A stretch of DNA of 64,000 nt from Mycolicibacterium phocaicum (GCF_010731115.1 NZ_AP022616.1:1426001-1490000); one strand, 5' to 3'; shown: positions 35,854-44,439, counted from the first letter of the stretch. Notes: generated from the sequence alone by a model not told the origin. Translations and numbers: made by a program.

Positions 35854-36708
35854 ATCGGCACCTACGCTGTGACCGGTTCGGCATCCGGCATGGGCTACCA
35901 GGCGGCGGAACAATTACGCGCGCAGGGCCATACGGTCGTCGGCGTCGACCTCAAGGACGCCGACGTCATCGCGGACCTGTCGACCGCCGACGGCCGGCGC
36001 ACCGCCGCCACCCGGGTGCTGGAACTGGCCGAGGGCAAGCTCGACGGTGCCGTGCTGGCCGCGGGGATCGGCCCCGGTGCCGGCGCCGACCGGGCCCGCT
36101 TGATCGCCCAGATCAACTACCTGGGCACGGTTGAGCTCCTGACCGCCTGGCGCCCGGCACTCGCCGCCGCCGGTAATGCGAAAGTCGTTGCGCTGGGCAG
36201 CAACTCCAGCACCACGGTGCCCGCTGTCCCCCGCCGCGCCATCAAGGCGCTGCTGGCCGGTGACGCCGACCGCGCCGCCCGGGCGGTGCGGTTCTTCGGC
36301 GGCGGCGCCTCGGCACTGATGTATGCCGCGTCCAAGATCGCGGTGGCCCGCTGGGTCCGGCAGACCGCGGTGACGGCCGACTGGGCCGGCCGTGGCATCC
36401 GGCTGAATGTCCTGGCGCCAGGGGCCATCATGACCCCGCTGCTGCAGGCGCAGCTCGATTCGCCGCGTGAGGGCAAGGCCGTGCGCGCCTTCCCGATCCC
36501 GACCGGCAGCTTCGGCGATCCCGTGCACCTCGCGAACTGGATCACCTTCATGCTGTCCGACTCGGCCGACTTCCTGTGCGGCAGCGTCATTTTCGTCGAC
36601 GGCGGCACCGACGCCTACTTCCGGCCCGACGGCTGGCCCAAGGGTGTCCCCCTGCGCGGCATTCCGCGGTACGTGTGGCGGCACCGCCGGTTCGCCAAGA
36701 CCCGCTAG
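35854..36708 (+). CDS. 3-alpha-hydroxysteroid dehydrogenase-like SDR; start codon uncertain
   Basis: About 284 residues resembling bacterial 3-alpha-HSD/carbonyl reductase: (I/M)GTYAVTGSASGMG with TGxxxGxG, VGVDLKDADVIADLST, the catalytic YAASK and NVLAPGAIMTPLL. It interconverts 3-hydroxy and 3-keto steroids or similar ketones. The first canonical start in frame is GTG 35869, which would remove the first beta strand (GTYAVTG) of the nucleotide fold. A perfect GAGGAG at 35842-35847 instead points to ATC at 35854, 6 nt downstream. Either a non-AUG start is used, or an ATG has mutated to ATC. Third gene of the IclR operon; its stop shares CTAG with the AraC gene. Confidence 0.82.
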   Translation: MGTYAVTGSASGMGYQAAEQLRAQGHTVVGVDLKDADVIADLSTADGRRTAATRVLELAEGKLDGAVLAAGIGPGAGADRARLIAQINYLGTVELLTAWRPALAAAGNAKVVALGSNSSTTVPAVPRRAIKALLAGDADRAARAVRFFGGGASALMYAASKIAVARWVRQTAVTADWAGRGIRLNVLAPGAIMTPLLQAQLDSPREGKAVRAFPIPTGSFGDPVHLANWITFMLSDSADFLCGSVIFVDGGTDAYFRPDGWPKGVPLRGIPRYVWRHRRFAKTR

Positions 36709-37634
36709 GGGGACGCGGCGCGAATCGCCTTGGGGCTCATGCCGTAGCGGCGCTTGATCGCGGTGCTCAGCGCGAAGGCGGTGCCGTAGCCCACGCGGCC
36801 CGCGACGGCCTCGATGGTGGCATCGGATCCGCGCAGCAGGTCGACGGCCAGCGCCAGCCGAATCTCGGTCAGCAGTGCCATCGGCGGCTCCCCGACGAGT
36901 TGGGTGAATCGCCGCGCCAGTGCCGCTCGGGACAACCCCACCTCGGCGGCCAGCGCCCCGACGGTCCAGGGATGCGCCGGATTGTTCTCGATGAGCCGAA
37001 GCGCCGTGCCCACCTGGGGATCTCGGTAGGCGCGATACCAGGCCGGCGCGTCTTCACGGGAGAACCAACTGCGCAACGCGGCAATGGTGAGCAGATCGAG
37101 CATGCGGTCGAGCACCGCACCCTGGGCCGGCTCATCGCGCGACATCTCTTGGAGCAGCAGATCGACCAGCATGCTGTTGATCTCGCCCCGCCGGACCACC
37201 ACCAACTGCGGCAGCGCGGCGAGTAGCCGCCGGCACACCGCGCCCACCTCTTCGTAGGCTCCGGTGATCAACAAGGTCTCCGCGTCGGGGCGGGTGCCCC
37301 AGCTCCGGATGCCCAGACTCAGTGCCTCGCACAGTGGTTCACCGTCGATGGTCGTCGTGATCTGCCCCGGGTGTACGACGACTTCGGGCGCGGTCGCCGC
37401 GTCATCGGCGACGGTATAGCAGTCGGGCCCGCGGCAGATCGCGATGTCGCCCGCCTCGAGTCGCCGCCCTGCGGCACCATCCGGGAGGACGATCGCCGAA
37501 CCGCGGGCCACCACGACGATGGTGAGCGGAGCCTGGTCCTGCACCCGCAGCGACCACGGCGGGTCGAGCAACGACCGCATGAGAAATGCACCACGCGCAC
37601 GTGGCCCCTCCAACAACCCGGCCAGGGCATCCAC
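36705..37634 (-). CDS. AraC-family regulator with N-terminal cupin-type domain
   Basis: The C-terminal AraC DNA-binding domain is clear: WTVGALAAEVGLSRAALARRFTQLVG and the second helix-turn-helix IEAVAGRVGYGTAFALSTAIKRRYGMSPKAIR. The N-terminus (APLTIVVVARGSAIVLPDG..LEAGDIAICRG) is a cupin-like sensor. GTG 37634 (VDALAGLLEGPRARGAF) is chosen because family members usually begin there, giving 309 residues; an open frame continues to an ATG at 37703. Divergent from the DUF1772 gene, which it probably controls. Confidence 0.9.
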   Translation of the reverse strand: MDALAGLLEGPRARGAFLMRSLLDPPWSLRVQDQAPLTIVVVARGSAIVLPDGAAGRRLEAGDIAICRGPDCYTVADDAATAPEVVVHPGQITTTIDGEPLCEALSLGIRSWGTRPDAETLLITGAYEEVGAVCRRLLAALPQLVVVRRGEINSMLVDLLLQEMSRDEPAQGAVLDRMLDLLTIAALRSWFSREDAPAWYRAYRDPQVGTALRLIENNPAHPWTVGALAAEVGLSRAALARRFTQLVGEPPMALLTEIRLALAVDLLRGSDATIEAVAGRVGYGTAFALSTAIKRRYGMSPKAIRAASP

Positions 37635-37678
37635 ATGGAAAGCGTAGACGCTCGCGTATGGAAGTGAGGCTTTTGACG

Positions 37679-37703
37679 ATGGATCGTCCAACCTGGGATC
37701 CAT
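37679..37703. promoter_or_regulatory. inverted repeat between the AraC and DUF1772 genes
   Basis: ATGGATC (37679-37685) and GATCCAT (37697-37703) form a 7-bp-arm dyad with an 11-bp spacer, ending 11 bp before the DUF1772 start. This is a candidate AraC-type operator. Confidence 0.45.
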
Positions 37704-37714
37704 ACGGTCGGTTC

Positions 37715-38227
37715 ATGACCTTCACCAAGCTCCCCCAGCCGCTCGGCACGACGGCGCTCATCGTCGCTCTGCTGTCCTCCGGACTGCTCGCCGGCCTCTA
37801 CTACGCGTACGCGGTGTCGGTGATGCCCGCGCTCGGCGCGTTCGACGACCGGACCTTCATCGACGTCATGAACAAGATCAACGTCGTCATCGTCAATCCG
37901 CCGTTCCTGCTGACCTTCCTGGGATCGGTCGGCTTCACCGCGCTGGCCGGCGCCTGCTACCTCAGACCCGGCGCCCGCCCGGTCCTGATCTGGATCGGTA
38001 TCGGGTTGGCCCTCAACATCGCCAGCCTCGTCATCACGTCGGTGGTCAACGTGCCGCTGAACGACAAACTCGCCACGGCGGCCGGATCGACCAGTACCGC
38101 CGACCTCGCCTCGCTCCGCGCGCAGTTCGAGTCGTCGTGGTTGCGCTGGAACATGATCCGCGCACTGGCCAACACCGCGGCCACCGGCGTCCTGGGCTGG
38201 ACGCTTGCGATGCCGGTCCGCGGTTGA
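37715..38227 (+). CDS. DUF1772 (anthrone oxygenase-like) membrane protein
   Basis: A 170-residue integral membrane protein with about four helices. LLSSGLLAGLYYAYAVSVMPAL and a terminal WLRWNMIRALANTAATGVLGWTL are typical of DUF1772, a family including fungal anthrone oxygenases. Bacterial members are often controlled by an adjacent AraC or TetR regulator. ATG 37715 gives a start directly before the first helix. Function not known. Confidence 0.88.
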   Translation: MTFTKLPQPLGTTALIVALLSSGLLAGLYYAYAVSVMPALGAFDDRTFIDVMNKINVVIVNPPFLLTFLGSVGFTALAGACYLRPGARPVLIWIGIGLALNIASLVITSVVNVPLNDKLATAAGSTSTADLASLRAQFESSWLRWNMIRALANTAATGVLGWTLAMPVRG

Positions 38228-38293
38228 TGCGTGATTAACGCACGGTGACCACAACCCTGGGCCGGCGCGCAGAACTGCGGCATCGTCGCGGCG

Positions 38294-39712
38294 GTGGTGA
38301 GTTCGGAGCTCAAGGCCAGTGATGCGCAACTGGCGAAAGGCCTGCGGCGCAGGCATTTGAACCTGATCGCGCTCGGCGGGGTGATCGGCGCCGGGTTGTT
38401 CGTCGGCAGCGGCGTCGTGATCGGCAGTGCCGGACCCGCGGCCATCGTGTCGTTCCTGATCGCCGGCATCATCACCCTGCTGATCATGCGGATGCTCGCC
38501 GAGATGGCAGTGGCGCAACCGGTGGTCGGCTCGTTCTATGTCTACGCCCGGCAGGCGCTGGGACGCCGTGGCGGTTTCGTCACGGGCTGGATGTACTGGT
38601 ACTTCTTCGTCATCGTGGTCGCCGTCGAAGCCGTTGCGGGCGGACGCATCCTGCATCTGTGGCTGCCCGCGGTGCCGCTGTGGGTGCTCAGCCTCGGCTT
38701 GATGCTGGCCCTGACCGCGAGCAACCTGGTGTCGGCACGCTCGTTCGGCGAATTCGAGTACTGGTTCTCGTCGGTGAAAGTCATTGCCATCGTGGTGTTC
38801 CTGGGCATGGGTGCACTGTGGATCACCGGACTGTGGCCGCACTCCACACCCGGGCTGGCCAATCTGATCGACAACGGGGGCTTCGCGCCGCTCGGCTGGG
38901 GCGCGGTGCTGGCGGCCGTGGTCCCCTGCGTCGCGTTCTATACGGGCGCCGAGATCGTCACCATCGCCGCCGCCGAATCAGACGAGCCCGAGCGCGCGGT
39001 GACGCGCGCGATGAAGTCGATCGTGTTCCGCATCATCGGGTTCTACGTCGGATCGATCCTCGTGGTGGTGGCCATCCAGCCGTGGAACACCAAGAGCGTG
39101 AGCATCAGCCCCTATGCCTCGGTGCTCACCGTGCTGGGCATCCCGGGCGTCGCCACGATCATGAACTTCATCGTGCTGACCGCGGTGCTGTCCTGCCTCA
39201 ACTCGGCGCTGTACACGACCTCACGAATGCTGTTCGCGCTCACCACCTCTGGCGACGCGCCCCGGTTCTTCACCAAGCTGTCCCCCAGCGGCGTCCCGCG
39301 CCGCGCGATCCTGCTGGGCACCGCGGTCGGCTACGCCTCGGTTGCCGCGACCTACGTGTGGGGCGACGTGGTGTTCAACTTCCTGATCAACTCCTACGGC
39401 GCCGTCGCACTGTTCGTCTACCTGATCATCGCGATATCGCAGGTTGTCCTGCGGCGCCGGATCGAGCGGTCGGCGCCGAGCACGCTGAAGCTGAAGATGT
39501 GGCTTTTCCCGTGGCTGAGCTACGCCACCATCGCCCTGATGGCGACGGTCATCCTGGCGATGGCGTTCCTGCCCGACACCCGATCCCAGTTCCTGATGAG
39601 TGGCGTCACCCTGGCCGTCATCCTCGTCTCCTTCGAGGTGGTCCGGCGACGCCCGTCACCGGCGGCCGAGCCCGCGACGCCGGTTGCGGTCACGGCGCCG
39701 CAAGGATACTGA
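38294..39712 (+). CDS. amino acid permease, APC family (GABA permease-like)
   Basis: A 472-residue transporter with about twelve membrane helices. LIALGGVIGAGLFVGSG and EIVTIAAAESDEPERAV are APC/AAT family signatures. Similarity to GabP-type permeases suggests import of GABA or another amino acid by proton symport. Starts at GTG 38294; the product begins with a soluble MVSSELKASDAQLAKGLRRRHLNL. Stands alone. Substrate not provable. Confidence 0.9.
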   Translation: MVSSELKASDAQLAKGLRRRHLNLIALGGVIGAGLFVGSGVVIGSAGPAAIVSFLIAGIITLLIMRMLAEMAVAQPVVGSFYVYARQALGRRGGFVTGWMYWYFFVIVVAVEAVAGGRILHLWLPAVPLWVLSLGLMLALTASNLVSARSFGEFEYWFSSVKVIAIVVFLGMGALWITGLWPHSTPGLANLIDNGGFAPLGWGAVLAAVVPCVAFYTGAEIVTIAAAESDEPERAVTRAMKSIVFRIIGFYVGSILVVVAIQPWNTKSVSISPYASVLTVLGIPGVATIMNFIVLTAVLSCLNSALYTTSRMLFALTTSGDAPRFFTKLSPSGVPRRAILLGTAVGYASVAATYVWGDVVFNFLINSYGAVALFVYLIIAISQVVLRRRIERSAPSTLKLKMWLFPWLSYATIALMATVILAMAFLPDTRSQFLMSGVTLAVILVSFEVVRRRPSPAAEPATPVAVTAPQGY

Positions 39713-40271
39713 TCGCGATATCGGTAGCCGGGCCGATGACGCTTTCGATGTCCAGGTCGTCCTCGGCGGTCTGGGCGGCCAGCTCGCGCACACCGGCCAG
39801 CAGCATCACGGCTTTGGGCTTGGTGATCGGCGGCAGACCGGCACGCTGAAATCCCGGGTTGGATGCGAGTTCGCCCAGCAGCGCGGCGAGTTCGGCGAAA
39901 TTGCGCCGCTGAATCGGACGGGCGGCCGCGCCCAGCGCGGGCAGGTCGCGGATCCAGCTCAGCGAAATCGCCGGGCGCGCAGTGAGATGCGCGATGTACG
40001 CCGTGAACATTTGGCGAATCTGATTGTGCCAGTGCGCATCTGAGTCGACGGCCTGCCGGATGTCGGCGACCAGATCGTCGGTCACCGAGGCCAGCAGCGC
40101 CAGGTAGCACTCCTGCTTGTTCGCGAAATACAGGTAGAAGGTGGTCTTGGAGGCCTGGGCCACCCGCACGATGTCGACGACGGACGTCGCGGCGTACCCG
40201 CGTTCGGCAATCAACGTGGCGAGGGCGTCCACGAATCGCTGACGGGCGTCGTCATCCTCCGTGTTGCGCAT
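39690..40271 (-). CDS. TetR-family transcriptional regulator
   Basis: A 193-residue repressor with helix-turn-helix YAATSVVDIVRVAQASKTTFYLYFANKQECYLALL (about 26-60). Its 3' end overlaps the 3' end of the permease gene by 23 bp. The start codon is immediately preceded by a perfect palindrome, so it almost certainly represses itself and the divergent SMP-30-like gene. Confidence 0.93.
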   Translation of the reverse strand: MRNTEDDDARQRFVDALATLIAERGYAATSVVDIVRVAQASKTTFYLYFANKQECYLALLASVTDDLVADIRQAVDSDAHWHNQIRQMFTAYIAHLTARPAISLSWIRDLPALGAAARPIQRRNFAELAALLGELASNPGFQRAGLPPITKPKAVMLLAGVRELAAQTAEDDLDIESVIGPATDIAISILAAP

Positions 40272-40323
40272 GACAGTACGTTATCGTACTGTCCCCTGAC
40301 GTGCGAGTACGACCTCGTACTCG
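40272..40323. promoter_or_regulatory. two related palindromes beside the TetR start
   Basis: GACAGTACG-TTAT-CGTACTGTC at 40272-40293 begins one base before the TetR ATG. CGAGTACGA-CC-TCGTACTCG at 40304-40323 follows 10 bp later. Both carry a GTACG...CGTAC core, which marks them as twin operators for the adjacent TetR protein. Confidence 0.75.
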
Positions 40324-40339
40324 GAGCTGGGGGTAGACG

Positions 40340-41285
40340 ATGATCCGTGCTGTGCGACGCCCGAGACGCGGCGCCGTGGCCCGCCTGGCAGCGACGGTGG
40401 CGCTGGCGTTGCTGGCCGCCGTCGGTGTCCCGCCGACACCCGCTGCCGCCGTGGCGATCACCCGCTGCCCGTGGCGAGCCACCACCGTCGCGAGTGGACT
40501 CGGTTCGCTGGAGAACCTCGGGTTCGACGGTTCGGGCACCATGCTGGTCTCACGCACCGTCGGCACTTCCGGGCAGTTGTACCGCCTCACGCCCGACGGC
40601 AAGGGCAGCACCTTCGTACCCAATGTCGCTGCGCCGGGCAGCATCACCGTCGCCGACGGCGCCGCCTACTTCACCACCGGAAACAACTTTCTCTCCGGGG
40701 TCTTCGGCAGCAAGGACGGCACCATCGCGCGCGTGGACCTCGGCACCGGCGCGCTGACGACGATCGCCACCAGACTCACGATGCCCAACGGGATGGTCCG
40801 GTTGCCCGACGGTTCGTTCGTCGTCTCCCGCAACATCGGCTGGACCACCGGGCTGACCAGGATCAGCGCCGACGGCACCCGCGAAACCCGACTCGCGCCC
40901 TCGGTGACCATGGCCAACGGCCTGGCATACGACGCCGCGCACAACGCCGTCGTCGCGTCGATGGACCTTGCATCCCGTGAGCACCCTCGCCATCGTGGAC
41001 ATCAACGACCCCAGCCACATCCGCACCGTCAACCTCGGGCTGTTCGGGCTGTTCGGATTCCCCGACGACCTCACGGTCGGGCCGGACGGCCTCATCTACC
41101 TGGCGATGGACGGCGGCGACATCGTCCGCGTCGACCCCGACCGGCACGCCGCGTGCATTCTGGCCTCGGGGATGTTCGGCAGCACCTCGGTGCGCTTCGG
41201 CGCGGGCACCGGCTGGGACCCACAGGCGTTGTACAGCACCGACCTCTTCGGCACCGTCCGCAAGCTGACGCCGACCGCCGGTTGA
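40340..41285 (+). pseudogene. secreted SMP-30/ScyD-like beta-propeller protein with a frameshift
   Basis: A signal peptide (1-36, ending PAAA) and propeller repeats (LENLGFDGSGTMLVSRT, MPNGMVRLPDGSFVVS) run in one frame to about 40970. The family sequence then resumes in the next frame (STLAIVDINDPSHIRTV ... GWDPQALYSTDLFGTVRKLTP) to TGA 41285. One extra base, most simply a C in the CCC at 40974-40976, explains the shift and restores ...ASMDLASVSTLAIVD. Uninterrupted length would be about 314 residues. Either a recent pseudogene or a sequencing error. Divergent from, and probably controlled by, the TetR gene. Members act as lactonases or sugar-acid sensors outside the cell. Confidence 0.75.
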
Positions 41286-41369
41286 GAAGACATCCCGGTG
41301 ACCGGACCACAGCCGTCCAGCGGCACACGGGGGCCGCAAGAATCCTTCCGCGACGAAAGGACTTGCAGC

Positions 41370-42152
41370 ATGGATAGATTCAGCGACCGCCGGGTCATCG
41401 TGACCGGCGCCGGGTCGGGCATCGGCCAGGCCACCGTGGCCCGCCTGCTCGATGAGGGCGGCACCATCGTCGCGTGCGACATCTCCGCTGACGGCCTGGC
41501 CCGCACGAAGGAAGCCGCCGAAAAGGCCGGCACCGCAGCACGTCTCACCACCACGGTGCTCGACATCTCATCCGAAGAAGACGTCGCCAGGGGCGTCGAC
41601 GCCGCGGTCGCCGCCATGGGCGGACTGGACGTGCTGGTCAACGTCGCCGCGATCGAGACCTGCTCGCACACCCACCAGACGACCCTGGCCGACTGGAACC
41701 GCATCATCGCGGTCAACCTCACCGGCACGTTCCTCATGACCCGCCAGGCGCTGCCGGCACTACTGGCATCGGGGCGCGGTGTGGTCATCAACTTCACCTC
41801 GACCTCGGCGAGCTACGCCCACCCCTACATGGCGGCCTACTCCGCCAGCAAGGGCGGCATCCTGAGCTTCACCCACTCGCTGGCGCTCGAATACGCCAAG
41901 CAGGGGCTGCGCGCCGTGAACATCCAGCCCGGTGGTGTCTCGACCCCGCTGGCCAACGGCACGTTCGCCAAGATGCCCGAGGGCACCGACTACGGGTTGT
42001 GGACCAAGCAGGTCCCCATGCTCAACACCGGCAACGACGCGAACCTGGGTGACCCCAGCGCGGTCGCCGCGGTGGTCGCCATGGCGGCTTCCGATGACGG
42101 CGCGTTCCTCACCGGCACCGAGATCCGGATCGACGGCGGCGCCCACTGTTAG
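41370..42152 (+). CDS. short-chain dehydrogenase/reductase
   Basis: A 260-residue classical SDR: VTGAGSGIGQATVARLL (NAD-binding), NVAAIE, catalytic Ser in TSTSASY and YSASKGG, then FLTGTEIRIDGGAHC at the end. ATG 41370 follows AAAGGA. Resembles hydroxysteroid and 3-oxoacyl reductases; the substrate is unknown. Convergent with the SDR at 42184; a 17-bp inverted repeat spans the junction. Confidence 0.9.
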   Translation: MDRFSDRRVIVTGAGSGIGQATVARLLDEGGTIVACDISADGLARTKEAAEKAGTAARLTTTVLDISSEEDVARGVDAAVAAMGGLDVLVNVAAIETCSHTHQTTLADWNRIIAVNLTGTFLMTRQALPALLASGRGVVINFTSTSASYAHPYMAAYSASKGGILSFTHSLALEYAKQGLRAVNIQPGGVSTPLANGTFAKMPEGTDYGLWTKQVPMLNTGNDANLGDPSAVAAVVAMAASDDGAFLTGTEIRIDGGAHC

Positions 42153-42155
42153 ACC

Positions 42156-42218
42156 ATCCGCGGGTGCCCAGCTGAATCAAGTCTCAGCGGACGACGACCT
42201 CGCTGGGCACCCGCGGAT
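42156..42218. repeat. 17-bp inverted repeat across a convergent gene junction
   Basis: ATCCGCGGGTGCCCAGC at 42156-42172 and its exact complement at 42202-42218 enclose a 29-nt loop. The right arm is inside the last codons of the minus-strand SDR (D-P-R-V-P-S); the left arm is intergenic, 4 bp after the other SDR's stop. It can act as a terminator hairpin for both transcripts, without a T-tract. Confidence 0.75.
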
Positions 42219-42984
42219 CACCAAGCATCGCCCGATGTGACGGCGGCGTCCGGCCGTCGACATCGGTGATGCCATAGCGCTGGGCTTCCTCCGCCGCGAT
42301 CACCGTCTGCCCGCTGATGCCCTCCAGATCCGGGTCCCGGTACAGCGCGTTGATCACATGCCCGATGAACTCCGGCGTCTCGAAATTGCCCGCGGCCTTG
42401 GCCAGCGTCTCGGCGTCGAACGCCTGCTTGAACTTGTCGGTCAGCAGGATGCCCATCCAGATCGACAATGTCGACACGCCCGTGCCGTGGAAGTCGACCG
42501 CCATATCGGCCGCCATCTTGTCGACGCCGGCCTTCTGCGCACCGTAGGCGGGGCCGTGCATGTAGCACACCCCGCCCGGCGACGAGGTGAACGCGATCAG
42601 GCCGCGCCCTTGCGCCACCAGCAGCGGCGCGGCATGCCACGACGCCACATACGCCGACCGCAGCCCGACGTCGAGGACATCACCGAGGCCGATCGGCTTC
42701 TCCCAGAACGGCTTCGGGTCGACGAGGTTGTCATGGACCACCGCCGCGTTGTTGACCAGCAGGTCGAGCCGGCCGGACTCGTCGGCCACCCGCGCGAACA
42801 GCGCAGCCACGGCATCGTCGTCGCGGTGATCCACCGGAACGGCGATGCCGCCGTCGCCGGGATCGGTGACGGTGCGTCCCGTCAGGTACACCGTCCACCC
42901 GTCAGCCACCAATGCGGCGGCGATGCCCTTGCCGGCACCCCGGCTGGCACCGGTGACGACCGCGACCCGCTTCTCTGCGCTCAT
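42184..42984 (-). CDS. short-chain dehydrogenase/reductase, kshA cluster
   Basis: A 266-residue SDR: VVTGASRGAGKGIAAALVADG, NNAAVV, TSSPGGVCYMHGPAYGAQKAGVDKMA with catalytic Ser and Tyr-x3-Lys, similar to DHRS1-type enzymes. ATG 42984 is chosen because it gives a normal SDR start, 4 nt after the previous gene's stop. Last gene of the kshA-hypothetical-SDR transcript, so a role in steroid or related ring degradation is inferred. Confidence 0.9.
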   Translation of the reverse strand: MSAEKRVAVVTGASRGAGKGIAAALVADGWTVYLTGRTVTDPGDGGIAVPVDHRDDDAVAALFARVADESGRLDLLVNNAAVVHDNLVDPKPFWEKPIGLGDVLDVGLRSAYVASWHAAPLLVAQGRGLIAFTSSPGGVCYMHGPAYGAQKAGVDKMAADMAVDFHGTGVSTLSIWMGILLTDKFKQAFDAETLAKAAGNFETPEFIGHVINALYRDPDLEGISGQTVIAAEEAQRYGITDVDGRTPPSHRAMLGDPRVPSEVVVR

Positions 42985-42988
42985 GCCG

Positions 42989-43267
42989 TTATGGTGCCAC
43001 GCCCAGTTCGTCCTGAACGACGTGCACGACACCGGCCGCCACCGCATCCGCGATGGATTCCTTCAGCTGGCCGCATGCCAGGAAGATCCGGCCCGGCAGG
43101 CATTCGGCGCGCTGCCGTTCCTCGCACCTCGCGGCCGACTCACGCGTCCACTGCACACTGGTCTGCTGCCAGCTGCCCTTGCGCGCCAAAACCTCTGCGC
43201 CACAAGCGCGGCAGGTCACCGGCACCATCGGCATGTCGGCCAGCCGGATGTCGGGCCGCGCGGTCAT
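42989..43267 (-). CDS. small cysteine-rich protein encoded behind kshA
   Basis: A 92-residue soluble protein overlapping the kshA stop by ATGA and 4 nt before the SDR start, so clearly part of the operon. Cysteines at 19, 22, 48, 56 and 65 (CRACGAE, RCEERQRAEC, LACGQ) suggest a zinc or iron-sulfur site. A similar small gene follows kshA in M. tuberculosis (Rv3527, from memory), which suggests a conserved accessory role with the Rieske oxygenase. No family function is known to me. Confidence 0.8.
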   Translation of the reverse strand: MTARPDIRLADMPMVPVTCRACGAEVLARKGSWQQTSVQWTRESAARCEERQRAECLPGRIFLACGQLKESIADAVAAGVVHVVQDELGVAP

Positions 43268-44400
43268 CAGACCGACTCCGCGGCCCGCGCGGCGGCGATG
43301 TTGGCTGCCATCTCTCTGGTCCACGCCTCCCGCGGGACGGTGGTGTCCAGCTCGTATTCGAACCGGTCGGTCATCTCCGGCACCACATCGGCGACGTCGA
43401 CGTAGAACTGCTCGTACCACCGGCGCAGCTGGTAGACGGGGCCGTCCTCCTCGACCAGCAGCGGATTGTCGATGCGGGCCTTGTTCTTCCAGATCTGCAC
43501 GTCCTGCTCGAAGCCCTGCTTCACCCAGTCACCGAGCGCGTGCGCCGTCGCGACGGCCGCGTCCTCGGGCAGGCCTGCCATCTTCTTCACGATTATTCCG
43601 TACTGCAGCACAAAGGAATTCGCGTCGATCGGGTAGTGGCAGTTGATCAGGATGGTCTTGTGATCGGCTTCCGGGTAGTGGTACGTCAGGTCGTCGATCA
43701 TGAAGGACGGCCCGTAGTACGACGCCACCGACGTCGACCCCAGCATCTTCGCCCCCTCGGTGCCCTGCATGTCCTCGCGGCCGCCACCGTTCATGTACTG
43801 CGTCGCGACCTGGCCTTCGAAGATGTTCTTGAAGTGCGACGGCACCGAGCCGTGGATGTAGAAGAAGTGCGCCATGTCGACGACGTTGTCGATGATCTCG
43901 CGGCAGTTCACGTTGACAACCGTTGTGTACCAATGCCAATCGGTCCACTCATCGCTGCCCGCCTGCTCGATGCGCGGGATGTAGACGTCCGCCGGCGGCG
44001 CGCTGCCCTCGGGGTCGTTCCAGATGAACAGCATCCCGTCCTGCTCGAGGGTCTCCCACTTCGCGGTGCGGGCAAGCCGCGGTGTGCGCTTGGCGTACGG
44101 CACCAGCTTGCACTTGCCGTCGCCACCCCAGCGCCAGTCGTGGAACGGGCAGGCGATCTCGTTGCCCTTGACGGTGCCCTGGCTCAGGTCACCGCCCATG
44201 TGGCGGCAGTAGCTGTCCAGCACGTTGAGCTCGCCGTCCGCACCGCGGAACACGACGAGCTTCTGCCCGAAGGCGTTGATCGAGTGCGGTTTGCCGTCAC
44301 CGAGGTCCTTGGTCAGGCCAAGGCAATGCCAGCCGCGGGCGAACCGGGTCGGTGCCTCACCGGCTTCGATCTGGCGAACATCGACATCCTCCAGCGACAT
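43267..44400 (-). CDS. kshA: 3-ketosteroid 9-alpha-monooxygenase oxygenase subunit (KshA)
   Basis: A 377-residue Rieske non-heme iron oxygenase. The Rieske 2Fe-2S ligands are Cys65, His67, Cys84 and His87 (CRHMGGDL...CPFHDWRW); the mononuclear iron ligands lie in DNVVDMAHFFYIHG (His178, His183). KshA-specific stretches such as RFARGWHCLGL and VDMAHFFYIHGSVPSHFKNIFEG are present. Hydroxylates C9 of 3-ketosteroids, which with KstD opens ring B. Its reductase KshB is not in the window. Divergent from a kstD-like gene, the ideal partner. Probably one of several kshA copies in this genome. Confidence 0.93.
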   Translation of the reverse strand: MSLEDVDVRQIEAGEAPTRFARGWHCLGLTKDLGDGKPHSINAFGQKLVVFRGADGELNVLDSYCRHMGGDLSQGTVKGNEIACPFHDWRWGGDGKCKLVPYAKRTPRLARTAKWETLEQDGMLFIWNDPEGSAPPADVYIPRIEQAGSDEWTDWHWYTTVVNVNCREIIDNVVDMAHFFYIHGSVPSHFKNIFEGQVATQYMNGGGREDMQGTEGAKMLGSTSVASYYGPSFMIDDLTYHYPEADHKTILINCHYPIDANSFVLQYGIIVKKMAGLPEDAAVATAHALGDWVKQGFEQDVQIWKNKARIDNPLLVEEDGPVYQLRRWYEQFYVDVADVVPEMTDRFEYELDTTVPREAWTREMAANIAAARAAESV

Positions 44401-44422
44401 CTGATGACCATCCTCACATTGA

Positions 44423-44439
44423 AAACTGGGCTGCAGTTT
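44423..44439. promoter_or_regulatory. short dyad in the kshA-kstD divergent promoter region
   Basis: AAACTG (44423-44428) and CAGTTT (44434-44439) around a 5-bp spacer lie 23 bp upstream of the kshA start. The region lacks a recognisable KstR-type TnnAACnnGTTnnA box, so a different regulator is implied if this dyad is an operator. Confidence 0.35.
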
